Part shown: positions 23,999 to 31,628 of the stretch, piece after piece | How the letters are laid out: every line of letters begins with the position of its first letter | Position numbering within the stretch: the first letter of the stretch is position 1 | Origin: Vulcanimicrobiota bacterium | GTDB taxonomy: Bacteria; Vulcanimicrobiota; Xenobia; Xenobiales; JADMJV01 | Direction of reading: 5' to 3' | NCBI GenBank assembly: GCA_019637395.1 | Contig: JAHBVR010000009.1 | Span: 1-64,000, forward strand | Length of the DNA stretch: 64,000 nt | Notes under the pieces: generated by a model | Databases searched by the model: none | What the model was told of the DNA's origin: nothing | The model's input: only the letters and a program-made list of their open reading frames with translations | Position numbers and translations under genes: made by a program

Positions 23999-26314
23999 TC
24001 ACTTTGTTTCAGCGCTCACCGGCAGGCGCAAAGAGAAACAGGCTCCACCTTCCGGCAAGGTTTGGTATTCCAGAGAACCTCCGTGCTTGACCGCGATGCG
24101 ATGGCTGATGGAAAGCCCCAGCCCGGTTCCGCGGCCCACTTCTTTGGTGGTGAAAAACGGCTCGAAGATACGCTTCTCGATCTCGGGGTCCACCCCCGGC
24201 CCATGATCCAACACCTGCATCCAGGCCCAACCGTCCTGAAAGCGGGCCCGGAGGGTGATCTCGCGGGAGCGGGACTGAGGACTCAAAGCGGCATCGCGGG
24301 CGTTCAGCAGCAAATTGGTCAAGACCTGCCGCAATTCCAGCGGGGCGGCCAGCACCGGAGGCAAGGCGCCCAACTCGACCTGCACCCGCACTCCGTCTTT
24401 TTTCAACTGCGCCTGCACCAGTTCCAGAGCCTGGCTCACCACCAGGCTCAAATCGACGGGCTCGTAGGTGGCGCGATCTTCACGCCGTGAATAGACCAGC
24501 AACTTCTCCACGATTTCGCGGGCCTGATCGGTGGCCAGCTTGCCCCGTTCCAGTTTCTTTTGGGTGGAGGGCGTCTGCGCATCCCTCAACTGCCGCGACA
24601 ACCCGTCCAGACACAGCTGAATAGCCCCCAAAGGAGTGTTCAATTCGTGGGCTACGCCCGCCGCCAACTGGCCGATGGCCGCCAGTTTGCCGGCGTGCAG
24701 CAATTGGTCCTGAGTGGACAACACCTCCTGGTGCAAACTGGCGTTGGAAAAACTGATGGCCGCCAGGCATCCGATCAACCAGAGCAAATCCTGATGCTCC
24801 CGTTCATACACCTGATTTCGGGTAGTGCCTACCAGCAAAACCCCGGTAGTGCCCTGCTCCAACTGCATGGGTGCGGCCACCAGGCCCCTCTGCGCCGGTA
24901 CCAGCGGTTCCAGACGAGAGCCCGGTTCCAAAAGAAAGGGAATCTGATGGCTCAGCACCGCCTGACAGACCGCCAGCGCGGCCGGCATGAGGATGGGAGC
25001 GCCCCACTGCCGGCGCAGGTACAACTGCCCTTGATCCAGCGTAAAAATCGCCCCAAAATCGTGGGCGATGGAGGCGCGCAGCATTCCCTCCAGACGCTCA
25101 CCCAGGGTGTTCAAATCCAGGGTGGAAGCCATCTGCCGGGTTCCGTCCAGCAGGCTCTGCAGTCTCTGCAACTCTTCCTCCAAACGCTCGTGTTCGCGCC
25201 GGTACTGCTCCAGGGCCAGGCGCTCGTTCTCCTGACTGCGTGCTACCCGCAGAGCCGCCCCGGCGCGGGGGGCGATCCACTCTAAAGCCCGTAGCTCGTC
25301 CTCCCTCAGCCCCTTCTCCCGACCCACATAGAGAACCCCTTCTTGCTCGATCCAGAGAGCCGCTCCGGCCGGCTCTCCCTGGAAAAAGCGCGCTCCCCCA
25401 GGCAGTGGGGGAAAGGGAAGTACGGCCTGGCTCAGCCAGGCCTGCTCCACCACCGGCTCGACCTGATTCAGTAACGCATATGCCGCCAGCCGCTCCTGCA
25501 GGGGCGAATGATAGCGGGCCGGCATCAGTCGGCCTTCCTGCAACAGAAAGATCACCCGGCTGCGACTCGGACAGACCGTCGCCAGCACCTGCAACACCGC
25601 GTCCAATACGGAAGCCTGAGTACGGCAGGCGGCCAGGGTGGCGGGCAAAGACTCCAGCGCCAATTGAGCGGAGCTTTTGCCCAATGGGCGGCGCCAACCG
25701 GCCCGAGGGGTCGAGACCTGACGCTGCTGCAAAACGGCCAGCACCACCAGGAGGGGCGCCAGCCTCCAGGGAAAAGCGGCCAGCTCCAAACCACCGCCCA
25801 AAAGTGCGGCGCCAGCCACGGCGGTGTAAGGCATCAACATCTGCCAGCCCCCTTTACGGCCTAAAACCCAGCGGGACCAGGCGGCGGCCAGCGGAGCATA
25901 AAGCAGACAGCCCACTACCGGAGCTCCCCGACTGATAGCGCAGACAGCCAGCAATTCCGGCACAGCATCGGCCAGATTGATCTGCAGAACCCAAAAAAAC
26001 CTACGAGAGCGACCGACCAGAGAGCGCAGAAAGAGAGAACTCAGGCAGATCCAGGGAGCCAGCACGGCAGCCGCTCCCCCCAGCAGTGCTGCCGTCATGC
26101 TCAAGGCCGGGGCCGAGGAAAAAAGGTTCAGGCCGGGCCACTCGGCAGCGGCCGCCTGTAAAATTACGGCGCCCAACCACAGTCCCGCCATCACCGGTGG
26201 GATTTGGAGCGGATCGCCTGGGAACCGAGGCGGGCACACGGCGCCTACAGCCAGAATCAGGAACCCGGAGATCACCAAACCGGTGGGTCTGAGACGCTCC
26301 CCTTCGACAGCCAC
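23999..26314 (-). CDS. Membrane histidine kinase with GAF-like sensor
   Basis: A 771-aa sensor kinase. About six hydrophobic helices occupy residues ~10-200, then a GAF-like region (~215-350) and a second (~380-520), a coiled linker, and the kinase core. The phospho-accepting His lies in GVAHELNTPLGAIQ. ATP-lid motifs are LTNLLLNARDAA, DHGPGVDPE and GRGTGLGLSIS. It sits directly upstream of its BTAD-type response regulator. The GTG at 26314 is chosen because upstream codons would run into the divergent promoter region; GGAAGG precedes it. The signal is unknown. Confidence 0.85.
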   Translation of the reverse strand: MAVEGERLRPTGLVISGFLILAVGAVCPPRFPGDPLQIPPVMAGLWLGAVILQAAAAEWPGLNLFSSAPALSMTAALLGGAAAVLAPWICLSSLFLRSLVGRSRRFFWVLQINLADAVPELLAVCAISRGAPVVGCLLYAPLAAAWSRWVLGRKGGWQMLMPYTAVAGAALLGGGLELAAFPWRLAPLLVVLAVLQQRQVSTPRAGWRRPLGKSSAQLALESLPATLAACRTQASVLDAVLQVLATVCPSRSRVIFLLQEGRLMPARYHSPLQERLAAYALLNQVEPVVEQAWLSQAVLPFPPLPGGARFFQGEPAGAALWIEQEGVLYVGREKGLREDELRALEWIAPRAGAALRVARSQENERLALEQYRREHERLEEELQRLQSLLDGTRQMASTLDLNTLGERLEGMLRASIAHDFGAIFTLDQGQLYLRRQWGAPILMPAALAVCQAVLSHQIPFLLEPGSRLEPLVPAQRGLVAAPMQLEQGTTGVLLVGTTRNQVYEREHQDLLWLIGCLAAISFSNASLHQEVLSTQDQLLHAGKLAAIGQLAAGVAHELNTPLGAIQLCLDGLSRQLRDAQTPSTQKKLERGKLATDQAREIVEKLLVYSRREDRATYEPVDLSLVVSQALELVQAQLKKDGVRVQVELGALPPVLAAPLELRQVLTNLLLNARDAALSPQSRSREITLRARFQDGWAWMQVLDHGPGVDPEIEKRIFEPFFTTKEVGRGTGLGLSISHRIAVKHGGSLEYQTLPEGGACFSLRLPVSAETK

Positions 26315-26396
26315 GGCCTTCCTTTCAGGCCCATAACCCAGGAGACCTTTCGCGGACAGCGAATTTCGCGCCCAGGCCTGAAAAGGAGGAGGAGGA

Positions 26397-28100
26397 GTGA
26401 GAAGATCTGTAGGGATTATCGTTCCCACAGCCCTCTTTGTAGCCATGTTCGTGCTACTCCTGTGTACTCTGCTCTTCTCCAGCGTTTCCCAAAATCTCGA
26501 CCTCTCTCTCGATTCGGTGGAAACCATCGAAAGTCGCTACCAAAGCCTGGGGGCCATGAACGAGTTGCTTTCCGATCTCAATCGAGGTCTGGACCCGCGC
26601 ACCTATACCAAGGCCAGGCCGCGCCGCGTAGATAATCAGGGCAGCGTTTCGGAGTGCTGGGTGGAGCCTCTGTCCGGGGGTAAAAACGTGCTGGTGGTCG
26701 CTCTCACCAGCCGGGGCGGGGCCAGCCGTCCAGAGGCGGTGAAAAGCCTGTGCACCTTTCAGGAATTCGACCTGGGCCGGGTCTACGCCAACGTGATCGA
26801 CGACAACCCGGCCGCTCCCGACCCGATCTGCTACAGTGACGTCTCGGCCTCGGGCGAGTGGAGCCAACTACCGCCCGCTCCGCGCGTCCGCTACACCAGC
26901 AGCGGAACCCTGGAAGCCCGGCCCGGCGAATTCGCCGGCACCCTGCCCTTTGTGGCAGGCGCACCCGACGGTTCGGTCTACGCAATGTACTCTCCCGGCA
27001 TCGACGGCTGGGATGATGAATCCAGTCCAGCCTGGTTCGACATCCCCTTCCCGGTGGCCATGCCCTGGGGTCAACTGGTCCGCCAGACCATCGCGGCCGG
27101 CAACCGTCAGGGTAAAACCATCGGAGAGCTGTCAGTGGCGGTTCAGGCCATGATCGATCACCTGGTCGACGTCTCCATCAGCAAGGGCGCCTTGACCATG
27201 AAATACTCCCAAGATCAGGGGCAGTGGACTCCGCTGCCGCCGCCCGAGGAAGCGACCGTGGTCAACGGAGAGGTGCGAATGCAAGCGGGGAATTATCACC
27301 TCCAGGGCATCAGCGGCCCGCCCAGCGCCTACGAGGGAGGAATCACCTGTCCGATTTACCGCAAAGGTCAGGATCTCATCTATGACTACCGCGAAGACAC
27401 CAACAAGTGGAGCGTGATCAAACCTCCAGGCAAGGATCTGATGTTCCTGGCCACCGACAACGACGGCACCACCTACGTCCAATCAGGGCAGCAGCGCCGG
27501 GTCTTCCTCGACTATTTCCTGCGCATCCTCATCGCCGACCTTTCCAATATCCGCGCCGGCGCCGAAACCACCGCCCTGCACAAATATGAAGACGGCCAGT
27601 GGGTGGAAATCCCCGACCCCCCCGCCCAATTCTTCCGCAAGACCGGAGCCCTCGAGCTGGTCGACCAGCCAGATTCTCGCGGAGTTCGCCTCGACGGCAT
27701 GGTAGCCAGCGGAGGAGAGCTGACCGTGGTCACTCGCCCTCCGGCCGGCTCCAACCTGGTCGACACGATCTGGAAGTACCGCCAGGGCCGCTGGGAAGTC
27801 GTTCCCCCGCCGCCGAACAAACACTTCGATCCGAATACCGGGACTGAAGTCAGCGAGCCCGGATTGGCCTCCGAATTGGAGCTGGGCAAGGGCGCCGACG
27901 GCAAGCTGATTCTGCGCGTGCCCACAACCTCCGGACCCAATCCCATCTTCATGCAGACCAAGGGAGGCGACTACGATCTGCTCCCACCCGTCAAAGTGGA
28001 GGGAGGACCTTACCAGAATTTCCTGTCGCAATCCTCGGGTGGATGCAAACGAGACGGCTCCAGCCGTGGCTCCTACGTGGTGAAGGCTACCTACTTCTAG
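26397..28100 (+). CDS. Membrane-anchored pilus-cluster protein (PilX/minor-component-like)
   Basis: A 567-aa protein with one N-terminal transmembrane helix (VGIIVPTALFVAMFVLLLCT, residues ~5-24) and a large exported part. That part is beta-rich and includes several Trp-x-x-x-Pro-Pro-type segments (WSQLPPAP, WTPLPPPE, WSVIKPPG, WVEIPDPP, WEVVPPPP), which look like repeated blades or lectin-like units spaced 90-140 residues apart. The gene starts at GTG after GGAGGAGGAG. Two pseudopilins and a GspF homologue follow with overlapping codons, so it likely works at the tip or as cargo of that system. No known family recognised. Confidence 0.65.
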   Translation: MRRSVGIIVPTALFVAMFVLLLCTLLFSSVSQNLDLSLDSVETIESRYQSLGAMNELLSDLNRGLDPRTYTKARPRRVDNQGSVSECWVEPLSGGKNVLVVALTSRGGASRPEAVKSLCTFQEFDLGRVYANVIDDNPAAPDPICYSDVSASGEWSQLPPAPRVRYTSSGTLEARPGEFAGTLPFVAGAPDGSVYAMYSPGIDGWDDESSPAWFDIPFPVAMPWGQLVRQTIAAGNRQGKTIGELSVAVQAMIDHLVDVSISKGALTMKYSQDQGQWTPLPPPEEATVVNGEVRMQAGNYHLQGISGPPSAYEGGITCPIYRKGQDLIYDYREDTNKWSVIKPPGKDLMFLATDNDGTTYVQSGQQRRVFLDYFLRILIADLSNIRAGAETTALHKYEDGQWVEIPDPPAQFFRKTGALELVDQPDSRGVRLDGMVASGGELTVVTRPPAGSNLVDTIWKYRQGRWEVVPPPPNKHFDPNTGTEVSEPGLASELELGKGADGKLILRVPTTSGPNPIFMQTKGGDYDLLPPVKVEGGPYQNFLSQSSGGCKRDGSSRGSYVVKATYF

Positions 28101-28492
28101 TGCGCAGCCGGGCGGCGCGTGGGTTCACCATGACAGAGATGATGTTTGCCATCATGGTCCTCTCCATCGTGCTGCTGGCCCTGGTCAGCGTGCTCGGCTC
28201 CATGCTCGATCAACAAATGCGCGGCCGCTCCTACGACAAGGTGGCCATCGCCGCCAATCAGATTTTTGGCCAGGCCCGCCAGGCCCTGGCCGAACACTTC
28301 GACCGACCTCTGGTTCCAAACGTCTTTCCCAGCGGCCGGCAGGAGCTGGCCAATCTGGAAGGCGTCAGCTACGAAGTCACCCAGACGATGGAACGCAACG
28401 ACCTGGCCCGGGTCGACCTGACCATCCACTGGACCGAGAAAGGCATCGGGCATCATCGCTCCATGTCCACCAAGTTCCTGAGGGTCAAATGA
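28100..28492 (+). CDS. Type IV pilin-like pseudopilin
   Basis: A 130-aa prepilin-type protein. The class III signal is RGFTMTEM: a short basic leader, Gly before the cut, and Glu at position 5 of the mature protein. A hydrophobic helix follows (MMFAIMVLSIVLLALVSVLG). GTG at 28100 shares its G with the previous TAG stop. The next pseudopilin overlaps by ATGA. It probably builds a short pseudopilus together with its neighbours. Confidence 0.8.
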   Translation: MRSRAARGFTMTEMMFAIMVLSIVLLALVSVLGSMLDQQMRGRSYDKVAIAANQIFGQARQALAEHFDRPLVPNVFPSGRQELANLEGVSYEVTQTMERNDLARVDLTIHWTEKGIGHHRSMSTKFLRVK

Positions 28493-29016
28493 GACGCAGC
28501 CGGGGCACGACCTTGCTCGAACTGGTGGTGGTCGGCTCTCTCTTTCTGGCCGTAGCGGCGGCCCTGTGGATGATCCGTGATGCCACCGTGACGGTGGAAC
28601 ACAACCTTTCTTCAAAGGTCGACCTCGACCGGGAGATTTTCGCGGCCGTGCGCCATCTCGACGCCTGCCTGCGAGAATGCCGCCTGGTGCAACCATCCGA
28701 CTGGTATAGCCACCCGCAACCAGTCACCAGCCTGGAGCTGCAGCCCCTGCGCGTGGACTCCGACGGCCAGCCCGTGCTGACAGCCCAGGGCACTCCTGCC
28801 TTTGGAACGGCCTATACCATCGTCTTTCAAAACGAAGAACTGGTTCGTCCCGGTATCCGTAGACGACTGGCCCGCCTGGGCCACAACGGCCGGGTCAGCT
28901 TTCTGCGCACCAGCCAGAGCCTGCTGGAGATGAACCTTCAGGTCGAGAAAACCGTTTTTCGCGAGCAGACGACCTCCCGCCAACTGACCTTCAAATTCAG
29001 TTTGTTCAATCAGTGA
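28489..29016 (+). CDS. Second pseudopilin
   Basis: A 175-aa protein with prepilin signal RGTTLLELVVVGSLFLAVAA: basic leader, Gly before the cut, Glu at mature position 5. Larger than the first pseudopilin, it resembles GspJ-like minor pseudopilins by size, with a soluble C-terminal domain. It overlaps the genes on both sides (ATGA upstream; GTGA downstream). Confidence 0.8.
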   Translation: MRRSRGTTLLELVVVGSLFLAVAAALWMIRDATVTVEHNLSSKVDLDREIFAAVRHLDACLRECRLVQPSDWYSHPQPVTSLELQPLRVDSDGQPVLTAQGTPAFGTAYTIVFQNEELVRPGIRRRLARLGHNGRVSFLRTSQSLLEMNLQVEKTVFREQTTSRQLTFKFSLFNQ

Positions 29017-30035
29017 GCGGCGACTTGGAACTGACCCCTCTCAGCCATCACGAGGTCCACCTCTGGGCCCTGCAGATGCACCTTTTGCTGACCAGCGGCA
29101 TGCCTCTGCACCACGGCCTGGAACTGCTGGCCGCCGGCGAGGAGCTGCCGCGCATCGCCTCCGTCTGCGACTTACTGGCCGAAGGGATCAGCCAGGGCCA
29201 CTCCCTTTCCCAGGCCATGAAGGCCATCGACCCGACTTTCAGCGACCTGGTCGTCAACTTTGTGGCCATCGGGGAAAAAACCGGCCGTCTCCATCAGGTT
29301 TTCGAGCGTGTATCCGAACGTGCGCTGCAGCGCGGCCAGACCGAGCAGGTGGTACGGGCAGCGCTGGCCTACCCGATCTTTCTGACGGTGGTCTCGGTGG
29401 CTATGGCTGCTTTCATGGCTTTTTACATGTTCCCGCAAATCTTGCCCTTCCTGACCGGCCTGGGCGTGCCCCTGCCCTGGCCCACCAGGGCCCTGCTCTG
29501 GGTCACCCAACACCTGGGCTGGGTCTTTCTCAGTCTGACCGTGCTGGCCGGCTGGATGGGCTACCTGATGAGCTCCCAGGCGGAATGGCTCTACTACCAA
29601 TCTCCCCTTCTGGGTCGCCTCAATCGCAATCGGGTCTATGCCGACAGCCTGGCGGATTTGTCGATGCTGCTGGAGTCTCAGGGCGACCTGCTGGTCAGCC
29701 TGGACTCGCTACGCCCGCCCTGGCAGGCCCAGCGGCGGCGGGTGCTGGCCTGTGTGAAGGCCATCGAAACCGGCTCTTCGGTCAGCCAGGCAGTGGCGGA
29801 AACGGGGCTGTTTCCCAACTGGTTGCTGGCCCCCATCGCGTCCGCCGAAGAGACTGGACAGTTTGCCACCACTTTCCAGTATCTGGCCGGTCAACTGGAA
29901 GAAGCGGTGCTCATGGAAGTGGAACGTCTGCTCCAGATGCTGGAGCCGCTGTTGATGGCCGCCATGGGCTTGATCGTCGGCTTTGTCATCCTGGCCACCT
30001 TTCTTCCCCTCTACAGTCTGACGACGCAAATCTGA
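29013..30035 (+). CDS. GspF/PilC-type inner-membrane platform protein
   Basis: A 340-aa member of the T2SS F / PilC family. Two copies of the F domain are visible: residues ~20-145 (LLTSGMPLHHGLELLAAG, VAIGEKTGRLHQVFERVSE) and ~215-335 (IASAEETGQFATTFQYLAGQ). Each is followed by transmembrane helices, three in total. This is the platform that couples the assembly ATPase to the pseudopilus. The ATPase (GspE/PilB) and prepilin peptidase are not in this window and must be supplied from elsewhere. GTG start at 29013 overlaps the upstream stop. Confidence 0.9.
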   Translation: MSGDLELTPLSHHEVHLWALQMHLLLTSGMPLHHGLELLAAGEELPRIASVCDLLAEGISQGHSLSQAMKAIDPTFSDLVVNFVAIGEKTGRLHQVFERVSERALQRGQTEQVVRAALAYPIFLTVVSVAMAAFMAFYMFPQILPFLTGLGVPLPWPTRALLWVTQHLGWVFLSLTVLAGWMGYLMSSQAEWLYYQSPLLGRLNRNRVYADSLADLSMLLESQGDLLVSLDSLRPPWQAQRRRVLACVKAIETGSSVSQAVAETGLFPNWLLAPIASAEETGQFATTFQYLAGQLEEAVLMEVERLLQMLEPLLMAAMGLIVGFVILATFLPLYSLTTQI

Positions 30036-30073
30036 TCGCGAGGTTTTACAAAACGGCAACATCGTCTCCGGGC

Positions 30074-30107
30074 TTTTAAACCCGGTCGTGAAAGCGCGAA
30101 CTAGGAT
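30074..30107 (+). promoter_or_regulatory. TTTTAAA-N21-TANNNT promoter before the 49-aa gene
   Basis: The palindrome CCGGGCTTTTAAACCCGG spans 30069-30086. TTTTAAA is at 30074-30080, then 21 bases containing GTCGTG, then TAGGAT at 30102-30107. The -10 ends only 6 bases before the ATG at 30114, which implies a leaderless message. Confidence 0.6.
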
Positions 30108-30113
30108 GAGTTC

Positions 30114-30263
30114 ATGACTGAACGCTTGAACTCCGCTGTTGACGAGATTTTCTCGGCCTTGCAAAAGCTGACCGAAGCCGGCCTGTGCCTGGCGGCCGTC
30201 GGTACCTGTTACGGAATCAACCAGCTCTTCTACTACTGGCCCATCCTCCAGGCCAAGGGCTAA
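30114..30263 (+). CDS. Small hydrophobic-tail protein (49 aa), possibly leaderless
   Basis: ATG 30114 opens MTERLNSAVDEIFSALQKLT followed by a moderately hydrophobic Cys/Tyr-rich half (GLCLAAVGTCYGINQLFYYW) and stop at 30263. No Shine-Dalgarno lies upstream; the predicted transcript start falls on or next to the ATG. The next gene starts one base after the stop, so translation is likely coupled. I do not recognise a family. Confidence 0.5.
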   Translation: MTERLNSAVDEIFSALQKLTEAGLCLAAVGTCYGINQLFYYWPILQAKG

Positions 30264-30264
30264 G

Positions 30265-30780
30265 ATGTCACCTCAACTAGACTTCTTTTCTCAAACGCTC
30301 TCCTTTCTGCAGATGGTGATGGGCGGTGAGGTTCCCGCTCCACCCATGGTCACGAGAGAACCCGTGGGTCCATCGGATGTGGTGGCCTGGTCGGCCGAAC
30401 ACTCCCTGCAGGTTTCGCGCACGCCCGAAGGGAGTGTGCGCCGCGAAAATCCCTTCAGCGGAGTGGTTGAAGAACAGCACCCTGACGGCAGCCTGACCAT
30501 CAGCCTGCCCCACGGAAAGTATCTATGTCAGTGTTTCGAGGGAGCTCCGCTGCTGGTGATGGACTTCGATGAAAGCGAGCCGGGTCCGGATCCCCCGTTG
30601 CTGGCTCGGGTGATGAACGCCCGCATGGGTGAAGAGGCCCGCCTGATCTATCACTACGAGGACCCTGAGGAGGGTCATTTCGTCATCGAAATTGACAGCC
30701 TGCGTCATTTTCACAGTCGCCGTCCCCCGGTAGCCGTGCCCGAAGGGGCCGCCGCCGCCGCCAATTGGACCTGGGTTTAA
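30265..30780 (+). CDS. Paralogous hypothetical protein A (171 aa)
   Basis: A 171-aa soluble protein starting MSPQLDFFSQTLSFLQMVMG. Its core, ENPFSGVVEEQHPDGSLTIS, and RLIYHYEDPEEGHFVIEIDS, match the neighbouring 30938 protein almost position by position. The two are tandem paralogues. Beta-rich sequence with an amphipathic N-terminal helix; no enzyme motif seen. It follows the 49-aa gene by one base, and a terminator closes the unit. Confidence 0.65.
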   Translation: MSPQLDFFSQTLSFLQMVMGGEVPAPPMVTREPVGPSDVVAWSAEHSLQVSRTPEGSVRRENPFSGVVEEQHPDGSLTISLPHGKYLCQCFEGAPLLVMDFDESEPGPDPPLLARVMNARMGEEARLIYHYEDPEEGHFVIEIDSLRHFHSRRPPVAVPEGAAAAANWTWV

Positions 30781-30806
30781 AGCCCCGCCTGGTGCGGGGT
30801 TTTTCT
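30780..30806 (+). terminator. Intrinsic terminator
   Basis: CCCCGC and GCGGGG pair around CTGGT, followed by TTTTTCTTTT. It closes the unit that starts at the 30074 promoter. Confidence 0.8.
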
Positions 30807-30875
30807 TTTGAGGCGGGCAGCCGCGCCATCAAAGAGCCGATCACTTATTACAATTTGGCAACATGGGCCCGGGCC

Positions 30876-30909
30876 TTTTAAAGGCCACCGTGAGGCGGCC
30901 GGCTAGGAT
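30876..30909 (+). promoter_or_regulatory. TTTTAAA-N21-TANNNT promoter of paralogue B
   Basis: Palindrome GGGCCTTTTAAAGGCC; TTTTAAA at 30876-30882, 21 bases containing ACCGTG, then TAGGAT at 30904-30909. TTACAANNNGGCAACA lies upstream at the same distance as in the 30074 promoter. The predicted start is near 30916, with CAGGAG before ATG 30938. Confidence 0.6.
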
Positions 30910-30937
30910 GAACTCATCAATCCTCAGGAGGCCCGAA

Positions 30938-31438
30938 ATGTCCGCACACTTCGATTTCATCAACGGCATGATGTCCCTGTTAAAAGTGGTGGTGGCCGGC
31001 GACTGGATCAGCTGTATCCCCAGCCCCTCCGAGGATCTCGGCTGGCCCAGCTCCCCCGCTTATCCCGACCTGGTCACCGAATGCTATCGGGAGAATCATG
31101 GCTCCCTGGTGGTCTCGCACTATAGTGACGGCGCCGTGCGCTGGGAGAACGTCCACAGCGGCGTCATTCGCGAAGAGAGCGCCGACGGCAGCATGACCCT
31201 CAGTCTGCCCGACGGGAAGATTATCCGCCAGGCCTTCGCAGGCGGTCCGCTACAAGTGGTCGACCTGGAAAATCCCCGGCCGGTGATGGTGGCCCACCTG
31301 ATGCAAGCCCACATCCAGGAAACCCCCAGCGCCGTCTATCATTACGAAGATCCTCAGAGCGGCCACTACATCATCGAAAGGGACACCCTGCGCTTCTTTC
31401 AGGTGGTCGACATCAACTTCTTCCGTCTGGTTCCCTGA
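30938..31438 (+). CDS. Paralogous hypothetical protein B (166 aa)
   Basis: A 166-aa protein starting MSAHFDFINGMMSLLKVVVAG. It is paralogous to the 30265 protein: VRWENVHSGVIREESADGS matches VRRENPFSGVVEEQHPDGS, and YHYEDPQSGHYIIERDTLRF matches YHYEDPEEGHFVIEIDSLRH. The ATG at 30938 is supported by CAGGAG 7 bases upstream and by alignment with the paralogue. Function unknown; tandem duplication plus the shared promoter class suggests a small multigene family. Confidence 0.7.
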   Translation: MSAHFDFINGMMSLLKVVVAGDWISCIPSPSEDLGWPSSPAYPDLVTECYRENHGSLVVSHYSDGAVRWENVHSGVIREESADGSMTLSLPDGKIIRQAFAGGPLQVVDLENPRPVMVAHLMQAHIQETPSAVYHYEDPQSGHYIIERDTLRFFQVVDINFFRLVP

Positions 31439-31460
31439 TTTCAGCCAGGTATCGCCAGGA

Positions 31461-31490
31461 AGGGCCCTTTGCCGGGGCTCTTTTTGTTTG
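31461..31490 (+). terminator. Intrinsic terminator
   Basis: AGGGCCC pairs with GGGCTCT (one G-U pair) around a short loop, followed by TTTTTGTTTG, just after paralogue B. Confidence 0.7.
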
Positions 31491-31560
31491 CCGGGACCAC
31501 GGGTCAAGGTTAACAAAACGCTTGCAGCTTTTAAAATCTTGGACACATGCCCCCCGGCCA

Positions 31561-31593
31561 TTTAAAGCGGACCGTAAAAACCGATGGTAATCT
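31561..31593 (+). promoter_or_regulatory. TTTAAA-N21-TANNNT promoter of the 270-aa repeat protein
   Basis: TTTAAA at 31561-31566 within GGCCATTTAAAGCGG, 21 bases containing ACCGTA, then TAATCT at 31588-31593. The predicted start is near 31600 with GAGGAG before ATG 31629. Confidence 0.6.
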
Positions 31594-31628
31594 GAGCCTA
31601 CGAAATCCGATACGAGGAGCACAAACAA

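Noticed and set aside
19299-31593. Assigning the shared promoters to sigma-28 (FliA)
   Set aside because: TAAA is in place, but none of the six sites has GCCGATAA-like bases before the TANNNT, so the factor is left open.
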